A stretch of 64,000 nt of DNA, taken from positions 1,116,001 through 1,180,000 of the forward strand of contig CP064985.1 of NCBI GenBank assembly GCA_016699675.1. The letters run 5' to 3'. A program made the translations under genes and the position numbers. The notes beneath the pieces were generated by a model that did no database searches, was not told the origin of the DNA, and worked only from the letters and a program-made list of their open reading frames with translations. Position 1 is the first letter of the stretch. Every line of letters starts with the position of its first letter. Below, piece by piece: positions 8,628-15,832 of this stretch. This DNA is from Austwickia sp. (lineage in GTDB: Bacteria > Actinomycetota > Actinomycetes > Actinomycetales > Dermatophilaceae).

Positions 8628-9539
8628 GTGCCTGCGCCCCACCCGGACCTGGCGGTCCTGGACGCCATCGCCGACCTCGTCGCCGACGGTGGCGTGTGCG
8701 TCCTGTCCGGGGCGGGCATGAGCACCGAGTCGGGCATCCCGGACTACCGAGGCCCGGACGGGCAGCGCCGCGTCAAACCCATGGAGTATGGCGAGTTCGT
8801 CGCCACCTCGGCTGCGCGGCAACGGTATTGGGCCCGCGCGTACGTCGGGTGGGATCGCTTCGCCGCCTCCCGGCCGAACGCCGGCCACCGCGTCGTCGCG
8901 GCGCTCCAGCGCGCTGGGCTCGTGGGCCCGATCATCACCCAGAACGTCGACGGGCTGCACCAGGAGGCGGGCGCCGACGACGTCCTCGAACTGCACGGCA
9001 CGCTCTCGGTCGTCCGCTGCCTCACCTGCGCGGACCGCACCGCCCGCGAGCAGGTCCAGGCCCGGCTGGCGGCCGCGAATCCCGGCTTCGCCGAACACAT
9101 TCGCACCCGCGAGGTGCGCCCCGACGGCGACGTGGCGATCGCCGACGACGCCGTACGGTCCTTCCGCCTCGCCCGCTGCCTGCGCTGCGGCGCGGACACG
9201 CTCAAGCCGGACGTCGTGTACTTCGGCGAGTCCGTCCCGAAGGACCGCGTGGAACGCGCGTACGCCGCCGTCGACGCCGCGGCCACGCTCCTCGTGCTGG
9301 GGTCGAGTCTGCAGGTCATGAGCGGCTACCGGTTCGTGCGGCACGCCCACAAACGCGGTACGCCGGTCGCCGTCATCACCCGCGGCCGGACGCGCGGGGA
9401 CGCCGAGGCGACGCACCACCTCGACGCCGGGCTCGGCGAGGCCCTCGTCGCGTTGGCCGAGCGCGTCGGCGTGACCGGCGACTCCGGGCCGGTGGTCGAC
9501 GGCGAGTACGCCACGGGCCTGCCCCTCGGCCTGGTCTGA
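8628..9539 (+). CDS. Sir2-family NAD-dependent protein deacylase
   Basis: A 303-residue sirtuin. Motifs in order: GAGMSTESGIPDYRG (NAD site) near residues 27-41, TQNVDGLH near 105, the catalytic His in LELHG, a zinc site with CLTC and CLRC pairs, and VYFGESVP, GSSLQV toward the C-terminus. It removes acyl groups from lysines using NAD; the substrate cannot be read. The two Cys pairs are separated by an insertion of about 50 residues, typical of class II sirtuins. GTG start at 8628; no strong ribosome-binding site. A Cys-rich pentapeptide gene follows 19 bp downstream on the same strand. Confidence 0.92.
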   Translation: MPAPHPDLAVLDAIADLVADGGVCVLSGAGMSTESGIPDYRGPDGQRRVKPMEYGEFVATSAARQRYWARAYVGWDRFAASRPNAGHRVVAALQRAGLVGPIITQNVDGLHQEAGADDVLELHGTLSVVRCLTCADRTAREQVQARLAAANPGFAEHIRTREVRPDGDVAIADDAVRSFRLARCLRCGADTLKPDVVYFGESVPKDRVERAYAAVDAAATLLVLGSSLQVMSGYRFVRHAHKRGTPVAVITRGRTRGDAEATHHLDAGLGEALVALAERVGVTGDSGPVVDGEYATGLPLGLV

Positions 9540-9558
9540 TCGCGCCGAAATACCACCC

Positions 9559-10419
9559 ATGACCCTGAGCTTCGTCGCCGATTGCGCCCGCTGCGCGGGG
9601 CTGTGTTGCGTCGCGCTGCCCTACCAGCGCTCGGCCGACTTCCCCGAGAGCAAGCCGGCCGGGCGACCCTGCCGCCACCTGGGCAGCCCCGAGGGCCCGT
9701 ACGCCTGCGCCATTCACGCCCACCTCGCCGACCGCGGGTGGCGCGGCTGCGTCGCCTTCGACTGCGCCGGCGCCGGTCCGCATGCCGTGCACACGACGTA
9801 CGGCGGGCGCGGTTGGGCCAGCGAACCCGGCGGCGCGACCCCCGCATGGACGCCGGAGCAGTACGCCGTGTTCCGCGCGCTACTCGGCGTCTTCGAGGTC
9901 GGCCGATACCTCGCGGAGGCCCGGGCGCTGGTCGGGCCCGGCGGTCGGGCGCACGACCCGGCGCTGGCCCAGGACCCCGGGCTGGCCCACGAGCTGGCCG
10001 CCGCCGAACGGGAGGTCGAACTCGCGGCCTTCCGGGCGGCCGAGGCCCTGACGACGTACGACCCTGCTCCCCTCCGCGCGCTCGCCGGAGGCCTGCTGCG
10101 CCGAACGGCGGCGATCGCCCGCGCGTCGTCCGTGCGGACCCGCCCCCCGTCCGCGCTCGCCACCGATCTGTCCTCCCGCGCTCCCGGCGCGGACCTCGCC
10201 GGGCGCCGCCTACGGGGCGCAGACCTGCGCGGCGCCGACCTGACGGGGGCGAGCCTCCTGGGGGCCGACCTGCGCGGCGCGGACCTCGCGGACGCCTGCC
10301 TGCTGGGTGCTGACCTGCGCGGATGCCGCCTCGATGGGGCCCGCCTGGAGCGGGCCCTCTTCCTCCCGGCCCGGGCCCACGCCGCGGCGACCGACCACCG
10401 GCCGGGTCCGGACGGGTGA
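9559..10419 (+). CDS. Cys-rich domain fused to C-terminal pentapeptide repeats
   Basis: A 286-residue protein. The N-terminal ~70 residues contain CARCAGLCC, a Cys in RPCRHLG, YACAIH and GCVAFDC, a pattern like YkgJ-type putative zinc/iron cluster proteins. A helical middle follows. Residues ~200-265 are pentapeptide repeats (LRGADLRGADLTGASLLGAD). The combination suggests a metal-binding head with a beta-helix tail. It is 19 bp downstream of the sirtuin gene, possibly co-transcribed. No function can be given. Confidence 0.85.
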   Translation: MTLSFVADCARCAGLCCVALPYQRSADFPESKPAGRPCRHLGSPEGPYACAIHAHLADRGWRGCVAFDCAGAGPHAVHTTYGGRGWASEPGGATPAWTPEQYAVFRALLGVFEVGRYLAEARALVGPGGRAHDPALAQDPGLAHELAAAEREVELAAFRAAEALTTYDPAPLRALAGGLLRRTAAIARASSVRTRPPSALATDLSSRAPGADLAGRRLRGADLRGADLTGASLLGADLRGADLADACLLGADLRGCRLDGARLERALFLPARAHAAATDHRPGPDG

Positions 10420-10508
10420 CCAAGCCCCGGTCCCCCTCAGGGCGCCGCGCCTGTCCCGGCTGACTACGCTGAACGCAGCGGCGACCCTGTCACAAAGGAG
10501 ACGACGGT

Positions 10509-11843
10509 ATGAGCGAGATCAGCCGGATCGAGCTGGACGGCACGACCTACGAAGTCCCCATCATTGAGGGCACGGAGCACGAGAAGGCCATCGACATCAG
10601 CGGGCTGCGCTCGAAGACCGGCTACATCACGCTGGACGACGGCTACGGCAACACCGGGTCCTGCAAGTCGGCGATCACCTACATCGACGGCGACGCGGGC
10701 ATCCTGCGCTACCGGGGCATCCCGATCGAGGACATCGCCGGCAAGAGCTCGTTCGTCGAGGCGGCCTGGCTGGTCATCTTCGGGCGGCTGCCCACCATCG
10801 AGGACCGCGAGCGCTTCGCACACCTGCTCACCGAGAACTCAATGCTCGATGAGAACATGCGCAAGCACTTCGACGGCTTCCCGACCTTCGCCCCGCCGAT
10901 GGCGATCCTGTCGGCCATGATCAACACGCTCTCGGCCCACAACGACGACGTGTGGCACGCCGACGAAGACCAGTCCGTCGAGCGGGCCGCCGCGGTGCTC
11001 ATGAGCAAGGTCCGCACGATCGCGGCGGCGTCGTACAAGTCGAGCATCGGCGAGCCGATCGTCTACCCGCGCTACGACCTGAAGTACGTCGAGAACTTCC
11101 TGCACATGATGTTCTCGGTGCCCTACCGGAACTACGAGCCGAGCGAGACCGAGACCAAGGCGCTCAACCTGTTCCTGCTGCTGCACGCCGACCACGAGCA
11201 GAACTGCTCCACCTCCACCGTGCGCATGGTGGCCTCCTCCGAGGCCAACATGTTCGCCTCCTGCTCCGCGGGCGTCTGCGCGCTGTGGGGCCCGCTGCAC
11301 GGGGGCGCCAACGTCGCGGTGATCGAGATGCTGCAGAAGATCCGCGAGTCCGGCATGGACGTCAAGGAATACGTCAGCAAGGTCAAGGACAAGGACAGCG
11401 GCGTCAAGCTGATGGGCTTCGGACACCGCGTCTACCGCAACTTCGACCCGCGCTCGAAGATCCTGCGCGAGGCGGCCGAGGACCTGCTGACCGAGATGAA
11501 GATCGAGGACCCGCTCCTCGACCTGGGTCACGATCTGGCCGAGGCGGCGCTGGAGGACGACTACTTCGTGGAGCGCAAGCTCTACCCGAACGTCGACTTC
11601 TACTCGGGCATCATCCTGCGCGCCATCGGCATCCCGCTGAACATGTTCACGGTCATGTTCGCGATCGGGCGCATGCCCGGCTGGATCGCCAACTGGAAGG
11701 AGATCCACGAGGACCCGAAGGGCCGCATTTACCGGCCGCGGCAGGTCTACGTGGGCCCGGTCGACCAGAAGTGGGTGCCGCGCGAGGAGCGCAAGTACCC
11801 GCCGCTGTTCGAGGCCCCCGCGAACGGCAACGGCAAGCACTGA
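10509..11843 (+). CDS. gltA: Citrate synthase
   Basis: A 444-residue citrate synthase that condenses acetyl-CoA and oxaloacetate in the TCA cycle. The catalytic His residues lie in GPLHGGAN and GFGHRVY and the catalytic Asp in NVDFYSG. An N-terminal beta-domain precedes the core, as in long (type II) enzymes. The ATG follows AAAGGAG at good spacing. Base composition and codon use look like a well-expressed gene (few rare codons). A 13-bp perfect stem follows 8 bp after the stop. It is monocistronic by appearance. Confidence 0.96.
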   Translation: MSEISRIELDGTTYEVPIIEGTEHEKAIDISGLRSKTGYITLDDGYGNTGSCKSAITYIDGDAGILRYRGIPIEDIAGKSSFVEAAWLVIFGRLPTIEDRERFAHLLTENSMLDENMRKHFDGFPTFAPPMAILSAMINTLSAHNDDVWHADEDQSVERAAAVLMSKVRTIAAASYKSSIGEPIVYPRYDLKYVENFLHMMFSVPYRNYEPSETETKALNLFLLLHADHEQNCSTSTVRMVASSEANMFASCSAGVCALWGPLHGGANVAVIEMLQKIRESGMDVKEYVSKVKDKDSGVKLMGFGHRVYRNFDPRSKILREAAEDLLTEMKIEDPLLDLGHDLAEAALEDDYFVERKLYPNVDFYSGIILRAIGIPLNMFTVMFAIGRMPGWIANWKEIHEDPKGRIYRPRQVYVGPVDQKWVPREERKYPPLFEAPANGNGKH

Positions 11844-11850
11844 CGTCGCT

Positions 11851-11909
11851 CCGCAGGCCACCGGCACGCCACGCGCGCGTCGGTGGCCTGCGGCGCCGGT
11901 GGCCTGCGG
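11851..11909 (+). terminator. Hairpin after gltA with a duplicated right arm
   Basis: CCGCAGGCCACCG (11851-11863) pairs perfectly with CGGTGGCCTGCGG (11881-11893), giving a 13-bp stem and a 17-nt loop. The right arm is repeated at 11897-11909, so two alternative hairpins are possible. There is no U-tract, as is common for terminators in high-GC actinobacteria. Confidence 0.6.
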
Positions 11910-12003
11910 CGTCTGCGGCCGCCGACGTCTATGGCCAGCGCCTTCGGTGGCCGGCGATGTCGCTGCCCTGCGCCCGACGAATCACCGCGGCCATGATGGT
12001 CGC

Positions 12004-12681
12004 GTGAGCCGCCCCGTTCTGCGCACGCAGCGCATCGAGCTGCGGCCCCTGACGCTGGACCACCTGCCGCACCTCATCGAGCTGGACGCCGACCCACAGG
12101 TCCTCCGCTACATCCTGGGCCGCGCCCGCACGGAGACCGAGGCGTGCGACTTCTGGGGCCCGATCTGCGGGGACGCCTACGCGGACCACCTCGCCCTCGG
12201 CTGGTGGGCCGGGTTCGCCACCGCGGCCTGCGCCGCAATGGTGCCCGGGGTGGCGGAGGGCGACTTCCTCGGCTGGTGGGACCTGTCGCCGGCGCGCGCC
12301 GACGTGGCGCAGTGGGGCGACCAGGCCGGCGCCGGCAGCCAGGCAGGGGACGCGGCGACCGTCGCCGGCCCCGACCAGCCCCGGCGGGCGGAGGCGGGCT
12401 GGCGGGTACGGCGTGCGCTGTGGCGCCAGGGGCTGGCCACCGAGGGCGCCCGGGCGCTCGTCGCCCACGGCTTCGACGCCGCGGGTCTCGACGTGATCTG
12501 GGCCGAGACGATGGCGGTGAACGCCGGCTCCCGGGGCGTCATGCGGGCCCTGGGAATGCGGCACGTGAGCACCGACGTACGGTCGTGGTCCGATCCCCTG
12601 CCCGGCGCCGAACACGGCGACGTCGTCTACGAGATCGACCGTGTCGCGTGGGCCCGGCGTACTGGCAGGATCGGCCCATGA
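12004..12681 (+). CDS. GNAT-family N-acetyltransferase
   Basis: A 225-residue protein of the RimJ/RimL-like GNAT type. It opens with LRTQRIELRPLTLDHLPHL and later has an acetyl-CoA-binding region around WRVRRALWRQGLATEGARAL followed by VNAGSRGVMRALGM. A roughly 40-residue Ala/Gly/Asp-rich insertion (residues ~100-135) separates the two halves and looks like a disordered loop. GTG start at 12004. Its stop overlaps the ATG of lactate dehydrogenase (ATGA). The substrate is unknown. Confidence 0.8.
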   Translation: MSRPVLRTQRIELRPLTLDHLPHLIELDADPQVLRYILGRARTETEACDFWGPICGDAYADHLALGWWAGFATAACAAMVPGVAEGDFLGWWDLSPARADVAQWGDQAGAGSQAGDAATVAGPDQPRRAEAGWRVRRALWRQGLATEGARALVAHGFDAAGLDVIWAETMAVNAGSRGVMRALGMRHVSTDVRSWSDPLPGAEHGDVVYEIDRVAWARRTGRIGP

Positions 12682-13625
12682 AATACGTCGACAACAAGGT
12701 CGTCCTCGTCGGCACCGGGGCGGTCGGCATGGCCTACGCGTACGCCGTCGTCAACCAGGGCCTCATCGACGAGCTCGTGCTCATCGACCTCGACGAACGC
12801 AAGTCCCGCGCCGACGTGCTCGACCTCAACCACGGCGAGGCGTGGGCGCCCAGCCCGGTCTCGGTGTCCTTCGGGGACTACGACGAATGCCGTGACGCGG
12901 CGCTCGTCGTCATTTGCGCCGGCGCGGCCCAGCGGCCCGGCCAGACGCGCCTGGACCTGCTCGGCATCAACCTCAAGATCTTCGCGGACATCGTCGGGCG
13001 CATCATGGCCTCCGGCTTCGACGGCATCATCCTGGTGGCGACCAACCCGGTGGACGTGCTGTCGTACGCGACGTGGCGCCTGTCCGGCCTGCCGTCGGCG
13101 CAGGTCCTGGGCTCGGGCACCACTCTGGACACGGCCCGGCTGCGGTTCAACCTCGGCCGCTATTTCGAGGTGGCCACGTCCAACGTGCACGCGCTCATCA
13201 TCGGGGAGCACGGCGACTCCGAACTGCCCGTGTGGAGCGCGGCCAACATCGCCGGGCGATCGCTGCACCGTCGCCTGGCCGAGCGGCCGGAGCTGCGGGC
13301 CGACCTCGACGACATCTTCGTGGCGACCCGCGATGCGGCGTACGACATCATCGACGCCAAGGGTTCCACCAGCTACGGGATTGGGATGGCGCTGGCCCGG
13401 GTCACCCGGGCGGTGTTCCGCAACGAGAAGGTGTCGCTGCCGGTGTCGACGCTGCTGAGCGGCGAGTACGGGCAATCCGACCTGTTCATTGGCGTGCCGA
13501 CCAGCGTCGGTCGCCGCGGCGCCCGGCACGTCATCGAACTCGACCTGGACGCCGCCGAGGACGCCGCCTTCGCGGCCAGCGCGGCCGGGTTGCGGGCCGC
13601 CATGGCCGCGGCGCCCGTCCCCTGA
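12678..13625 (+). CDS. ldh: L-lactate dehydrogenase
   Basis: A 315-residue NAD-dependent lactate/malate-type dehydrogenase. It has the Rossmann motif VGTGAVGMAYA at the start, the substrate-loop Arg in AAQRPGQTR (Gln at the specificity position, favouring lactate over malate), ATNPVDV, and the catalytic His in IGEHGDSE. Length and motifs fit Ldh. It reduces pyruvate to L-lactate or the reverse. It overlaps the GNAT gene by four bases and AGGA lies upstream of its ATG, so both are translated together. Confidence 0.92.
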   Translation: MKYVDNKVVLVGTGAVGMAYAYAVVNQGLIDELVLIDLDERKSRADVLDLNHGEAWAPSPVSVSFGDYDECRDAALVVICAGAAQRPGQTRLDLLGINLKIFADIVGRIMASGFDGIILVATNPVDVLSYATWRLSGLPSAQVLGSGTTLDTARLRFNLGRYFEVATSNVHALIIGEHGDSELPVWSAANIAGRSLHRRLAERPELRADLDDIFVATRDAAYDIIDAKGSTSYGIGMALARVTRAVFRNEKVSLPVSTLLSGEYGQSDLFIGVPTSVGRRGARHVIELDLDAAEDAAFAASAAGLRAAMAAAPVP

Positions 13626-13665
13626 TCGGGACGGGCGCCGCAGAGGTACGCCGTACGGGGTGGCG

Positions 13666-13881
13666 TCAGAGCGCCTCGACCTCGGACTTGATCCCGTCGA
13701 GCTTGTCCTGGCCGATCATCGAGCCGGCCATGCCCATGGCCTGGGCCGCGGTCATGCCCTTGGCCATGCCGATCATCGGGTTGCTGGTCAGGCCGGGGGC
13801 GTGCTTGTCGAAGATGCCGACGACCTCGGGGTCGTCCAGCAACTCGCCCAGGGTGGTGGAGTTGATGTCGTACTTGGCCAT
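13666..13881 (-). CDS. Small helical protein of unknown function
   Basis: A 71-residue protein beginning MAKYDINSTTLGELLDD. It contains IFDKHAPGLTSNP and MAKGMTAAQAMGMAGS. Similar short helical modules with a TLGELL...KH.PGLT.NP pattern occur alone or at the ends of actinobacterial glycoside hydrolases. ATG at 13881 with GAGGAGCG upstream. It is the last of a run of very small minus-strand genes. No function is assigned. Confidence 0.75.
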   Translation of the reverse strand: MAKYDINSTTLGELLDDPEVVGIFDKHAPGLTSNPMIGMAKGMTAAQAMGMAGSMIGQDKLDGIKSEVEAL

Positions 13882-14044
13882 GGATCGCTCCTCGGGTCGC
13901 GTGTCGGCGTCATCATCAGCAATGTCGCCGCCGTCCCATCGTCGCTGATCGGTACGTCGGCCGCGCGCGCCCCCGCCGCGAGATTCGTCACGTGTGACCG
14001 TCCCGGGCTGGAGGAGCCGGACGGCCCCCACCTGGACGCCGGGT

Positions 14045-14272
14045 TCACCGCCGCGCTCGCACCACGACCCCCAGAGCCACACAGAGGGGACCGCCGATCA
14101 ACGCGGCCAGCGAGATCCGGACCGTGCTCAGGTGGAAGGCCAACTGCAGAACCACGAGGACGACCCCGACGATGAAGATGCCGATGCCCGACCGGATCAT
14201 GCGGTCGCCGTCTTCTCGTCGCACCGTTGGTTCGTCTCCGAGATAGGGACGTTGGCTGGTGTCAGGCTCCAT
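14045..14272 (-). CDS. Small membrane protein with two predicted helices
   Basis: A 75-residue protein: a polar N-terminus (about 30 residues), then SGIGIFIVGVVLVVLQLAFH and ISLAALIGGPLCVALGVVV, two hydrophobic helices joined by a short loop, ending in RARR. GGAGGAG lies upstream of the ATG at 14272. It overlaps the 3' end of the next minus-strand gene by 11 bp. No family is recognised. Confidence 0.7.
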   Translation of the reverse strand: MEPDTSQRPYLGDEPTVRREDGDRMIRSGIGIFIVGVVLVVLQLAFHLSTVRISLAALIGGPLCVALGVVVRARR

Positions 14273-14789
14273 GATCCGCTCCTCCGTCGCTCTGATCGGC
14301 TGTCGCTCTGGTCGGGGCACTCTGCACGCTGCCGCCCAGGTGCATGGCCGCTGCGCCGACCCGGACATGCAGCAACTCCAGGCGGTCGATCCGCTGAACC
14401 AAGCCGTCCGATTCCGTCCACGACCGGCAACTCGCTGTCCCCTGGGATGTCGACTCGTCGCCGCGGACCTCCACGGCGAAGACGAACCCTGTCGCGTGTC
14501 GCGTGCCCATGACGAACTGGGCCATGGTCGGGGTGCGCTGGGCGAGATACACCTCCGCCACCACCGCGGGTGGGTCAGGCCGCGCGTTCACCGCCGCGAC
14601 GATTTCGGCCAGCAGCCGCTGAGGGGAGACGGGGGCGCTGACCACCGTGGCCTCATGGGCCAGCTGTTGACCGCGGCGATGCGTCCCGGGACGCACGGTG
14701 CGCATCGTTTTTCTCCAGAATGAGTCGCTTATGCGGACGGCAGCCCATGCCAGCAATAAGAAGGCGAGGAACCCGAGAACGCCCGTCAT
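14262..14789 (-). CDS. Membrane-anchored protein of unknown function
   Basis: A 175-residue protein with one N-terminal hydrophobic helix (GVLGFLAFLLLAWAAVRI) followed by a basic stretch and a soluble domain of about 110 residues. The soluble part has alternating strand/helix character. The tail is Asp/Gly/Ser-rich. It overlaps the downstream two-helix membrane gene, so they form one operon. Codon use is less GC-biased than that of the flanking genes. No family is recognised. Confidence 0.65.
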   Translation of the reverse strand: MTGVLGFLAFLLLAWAAVRISDSFWRKTMRTVRPGTHRRGQQLAHEATVVSAPVSPQRLLAEIVAAVNARPDPPAVVAEVYLAQRTPTMAQFVMGTRHATGFVFAVEVRGDESTSQGTASCRSWTESDGLVQRIDRLELLHVRVGAAAMHLGGSVQSAPTRATADQSDGGADHGA

Positions 14790-14841
14790 GACTTATCCGT
14801 CCAGCGCGCTTTGCTGTCGCGCCCGCCCCGAACGCCGCAGG

Positions 14842-15174
14842 TCAACGTGTATATGCGGACCACGCCACACCATTTTCGATACTCTGGGTGCTATTCTTCG
14901 TGGCCGGCCGGATGGTGCCGGGAAAGCTCAGGGTTCCACAGAACGCGTCGACGTCCGAGCCCACCTTGGCGGCTCCCATCGCACTGCTCTGGGGATCAAG
15001 ACCGTGGTCCCGGATCATCTCTCGAACCACGGCGCCGCGCTCGTTGTCGTCTTTCTGCCCGTAGTCGGCGCAGGTCATGGCTCCGTTGTCCGCGCAACCG
15101 GCGCTGCCGAACAGCGCGGCTGCGCTAACCGCGAGCACCAGGCCCGCCACGCCACGCGGCGAACGCAGGGCCAC
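14842..15174 (-). CDS. Small lipoprotein
   Basis: A 110-residue predicted lipoprotein. Using GTG at 15174 the signal peptide is VALRSPRGVAGLVLAVSA followed by AALFGSAGC, a good lipobox. The mature part has two more Cys residues (TCADYG and DAFCGTL) that could form a disulfide in a HdeA-like or DUF732-like small helical fold. That GTG overlaps the stop of the preceding 41-residue gene (TAGTG). An ATG 10 codons upstream is possible but would lengthen the signal peptide unnaturally. Function unknown. Confidence 0.65.
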   Translation of the reverse strand: MALRSPRGVAGLVLAVSAAALFGSAGCADNGAMTCADYGQKDDNERGAVVREMIRDHGLDPQSSAMGAAKVGSDVDAFCGTLSFPGTIRPATKNSTQSIENGVAWSAYTR

Positions 15175-15299
15175 TACCGGCCCCGCTGCTTGGAATAAAG
15201 CCATGCCACGACGCCGACAACGATCAGCACGACCCCTAGCCAGATCGGGATTCGCAACCCGGCAGTGCGCATCACAGGCATGACGTCAGCTATATTCAT
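15174..15299 (-). CDS. 41-residue single-helix membrane protein
   Basis: A short gene reading MNIADVMPVMRTAGLR, then a hydrophobic helix (IPIWLGVVLIVVGVVAWLY) and a basic tail SKQRGR. AGGAG lies 6 bases upstream of the ATG at 15299. Its TAG overlaps the GTG of the lipoprotein gene by one base, so translation is probably coupled. Small size, topology and the coupled downstream gene support a real gene. No family is recognised. Confidence 0.65.
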   Translation of the reverse strand: MNIADVMPVMRTAGLRIPIWLGVVLIVVGVVAWLYSKQRGR

Positions 15300-15455
15300 T
15301 TAATTCTCCTGCCGCCGAAGTAAATCCGGGTCTATTCCCGTCCTGACCAGTCGGCAGGACACTATTGGGCCATCGGCCCGCGTAGGGACTTCGGCAATCA
15401 GCTGGGCTCGCCTTGGCCACGATCTGTCCAGCGGGTCACTGGGTACGCCATCACG

Positions 15456-15486
15456 GAAGGGCCGCCGCGGTTGGCGACGGCCCTTC
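15456..15486. terminator. Hairpin with 9-bp perfect stem
   Basis: GAAGGGCCG at 15456-15464 pairs with CGGCCCTTC at 15478-15486 around a 13-nt loop. It lies between mmsA and the small-gene cluster. It may be a terminator or a structural intergenic element; there is no T-tract. Confidence 0.45.
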
Positions 15487-15723
15487 CTGGTTGCATCCTC
15501 ACCGTCCCGTTCGGTCAGCCCTTGACGATCCGGCGGCCGCTCCCATCACAGAGGGCGGGACAGGACTTCCACAGAGTCCTGTCGGGCGTGAGCCCGGGCC
15601 CAGTGTGAGCGCTCTGGAAACGCCTGGGGCCTTGGTGAGGCGTCGCGATGATTTGTCACCAAATGGGCCATGAATCGGCTGGCCGCACCCCCATCCGTCA
15701 CATTCTCAACGCCCGACTCGCGC

Positions 15724-15770
15724 GATATGGGCCGAAACCCCCAGAAACGGCGGGGGCTTCGGCCCATATC
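15724..15770 (-). terminator. Long hairpin downstream of mmsA
   Basis: GATATGGGCCGAA (15724-15736) and TTCGGCCCATATC (15758-15770) are perfect 13-bp complementary arms. Inside them CCCCC pairs with GGGGG after one mismatch, leaving a loop of about 8 nt. It lies 63 bp beyond the mmsA stop, suitable for a terminator, but its architecture (outer arm, mismatch, inner C/G block) also resembles the single palindrome at 24486-24546. Confidence 0.55.
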
Positions 15771-15832
15771 CTCATGCTCACCAAGTTATGACAGGGGGCC
15801 TGCGCCCGGCGTACCGTTCCCTGCGTCCGTCG

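Larger units (their letters stand above)
15300..15832. other. 533-bp gene-free region with two hairpins
   Basis: No coding sequence is convincing here on either strand; the longest minus frame lacks a start signal and family features. It holds the promoter side of the small-gene cluster (AT-richer sequence next to 15300), the 9-bp hairpin at 15456-15486 and the long hairpin at 15724-15770 downstream of mmsA. GC is visibly lower than in the flanking metabolic genes. Confidence 0.6.

Noticed and set aside
15546..15767. 73-codon minus-strand frame in the gap after mmsA
   Set aside because: No ribosome-binding site, overlaps the long hairpin, and composition does not look coding.
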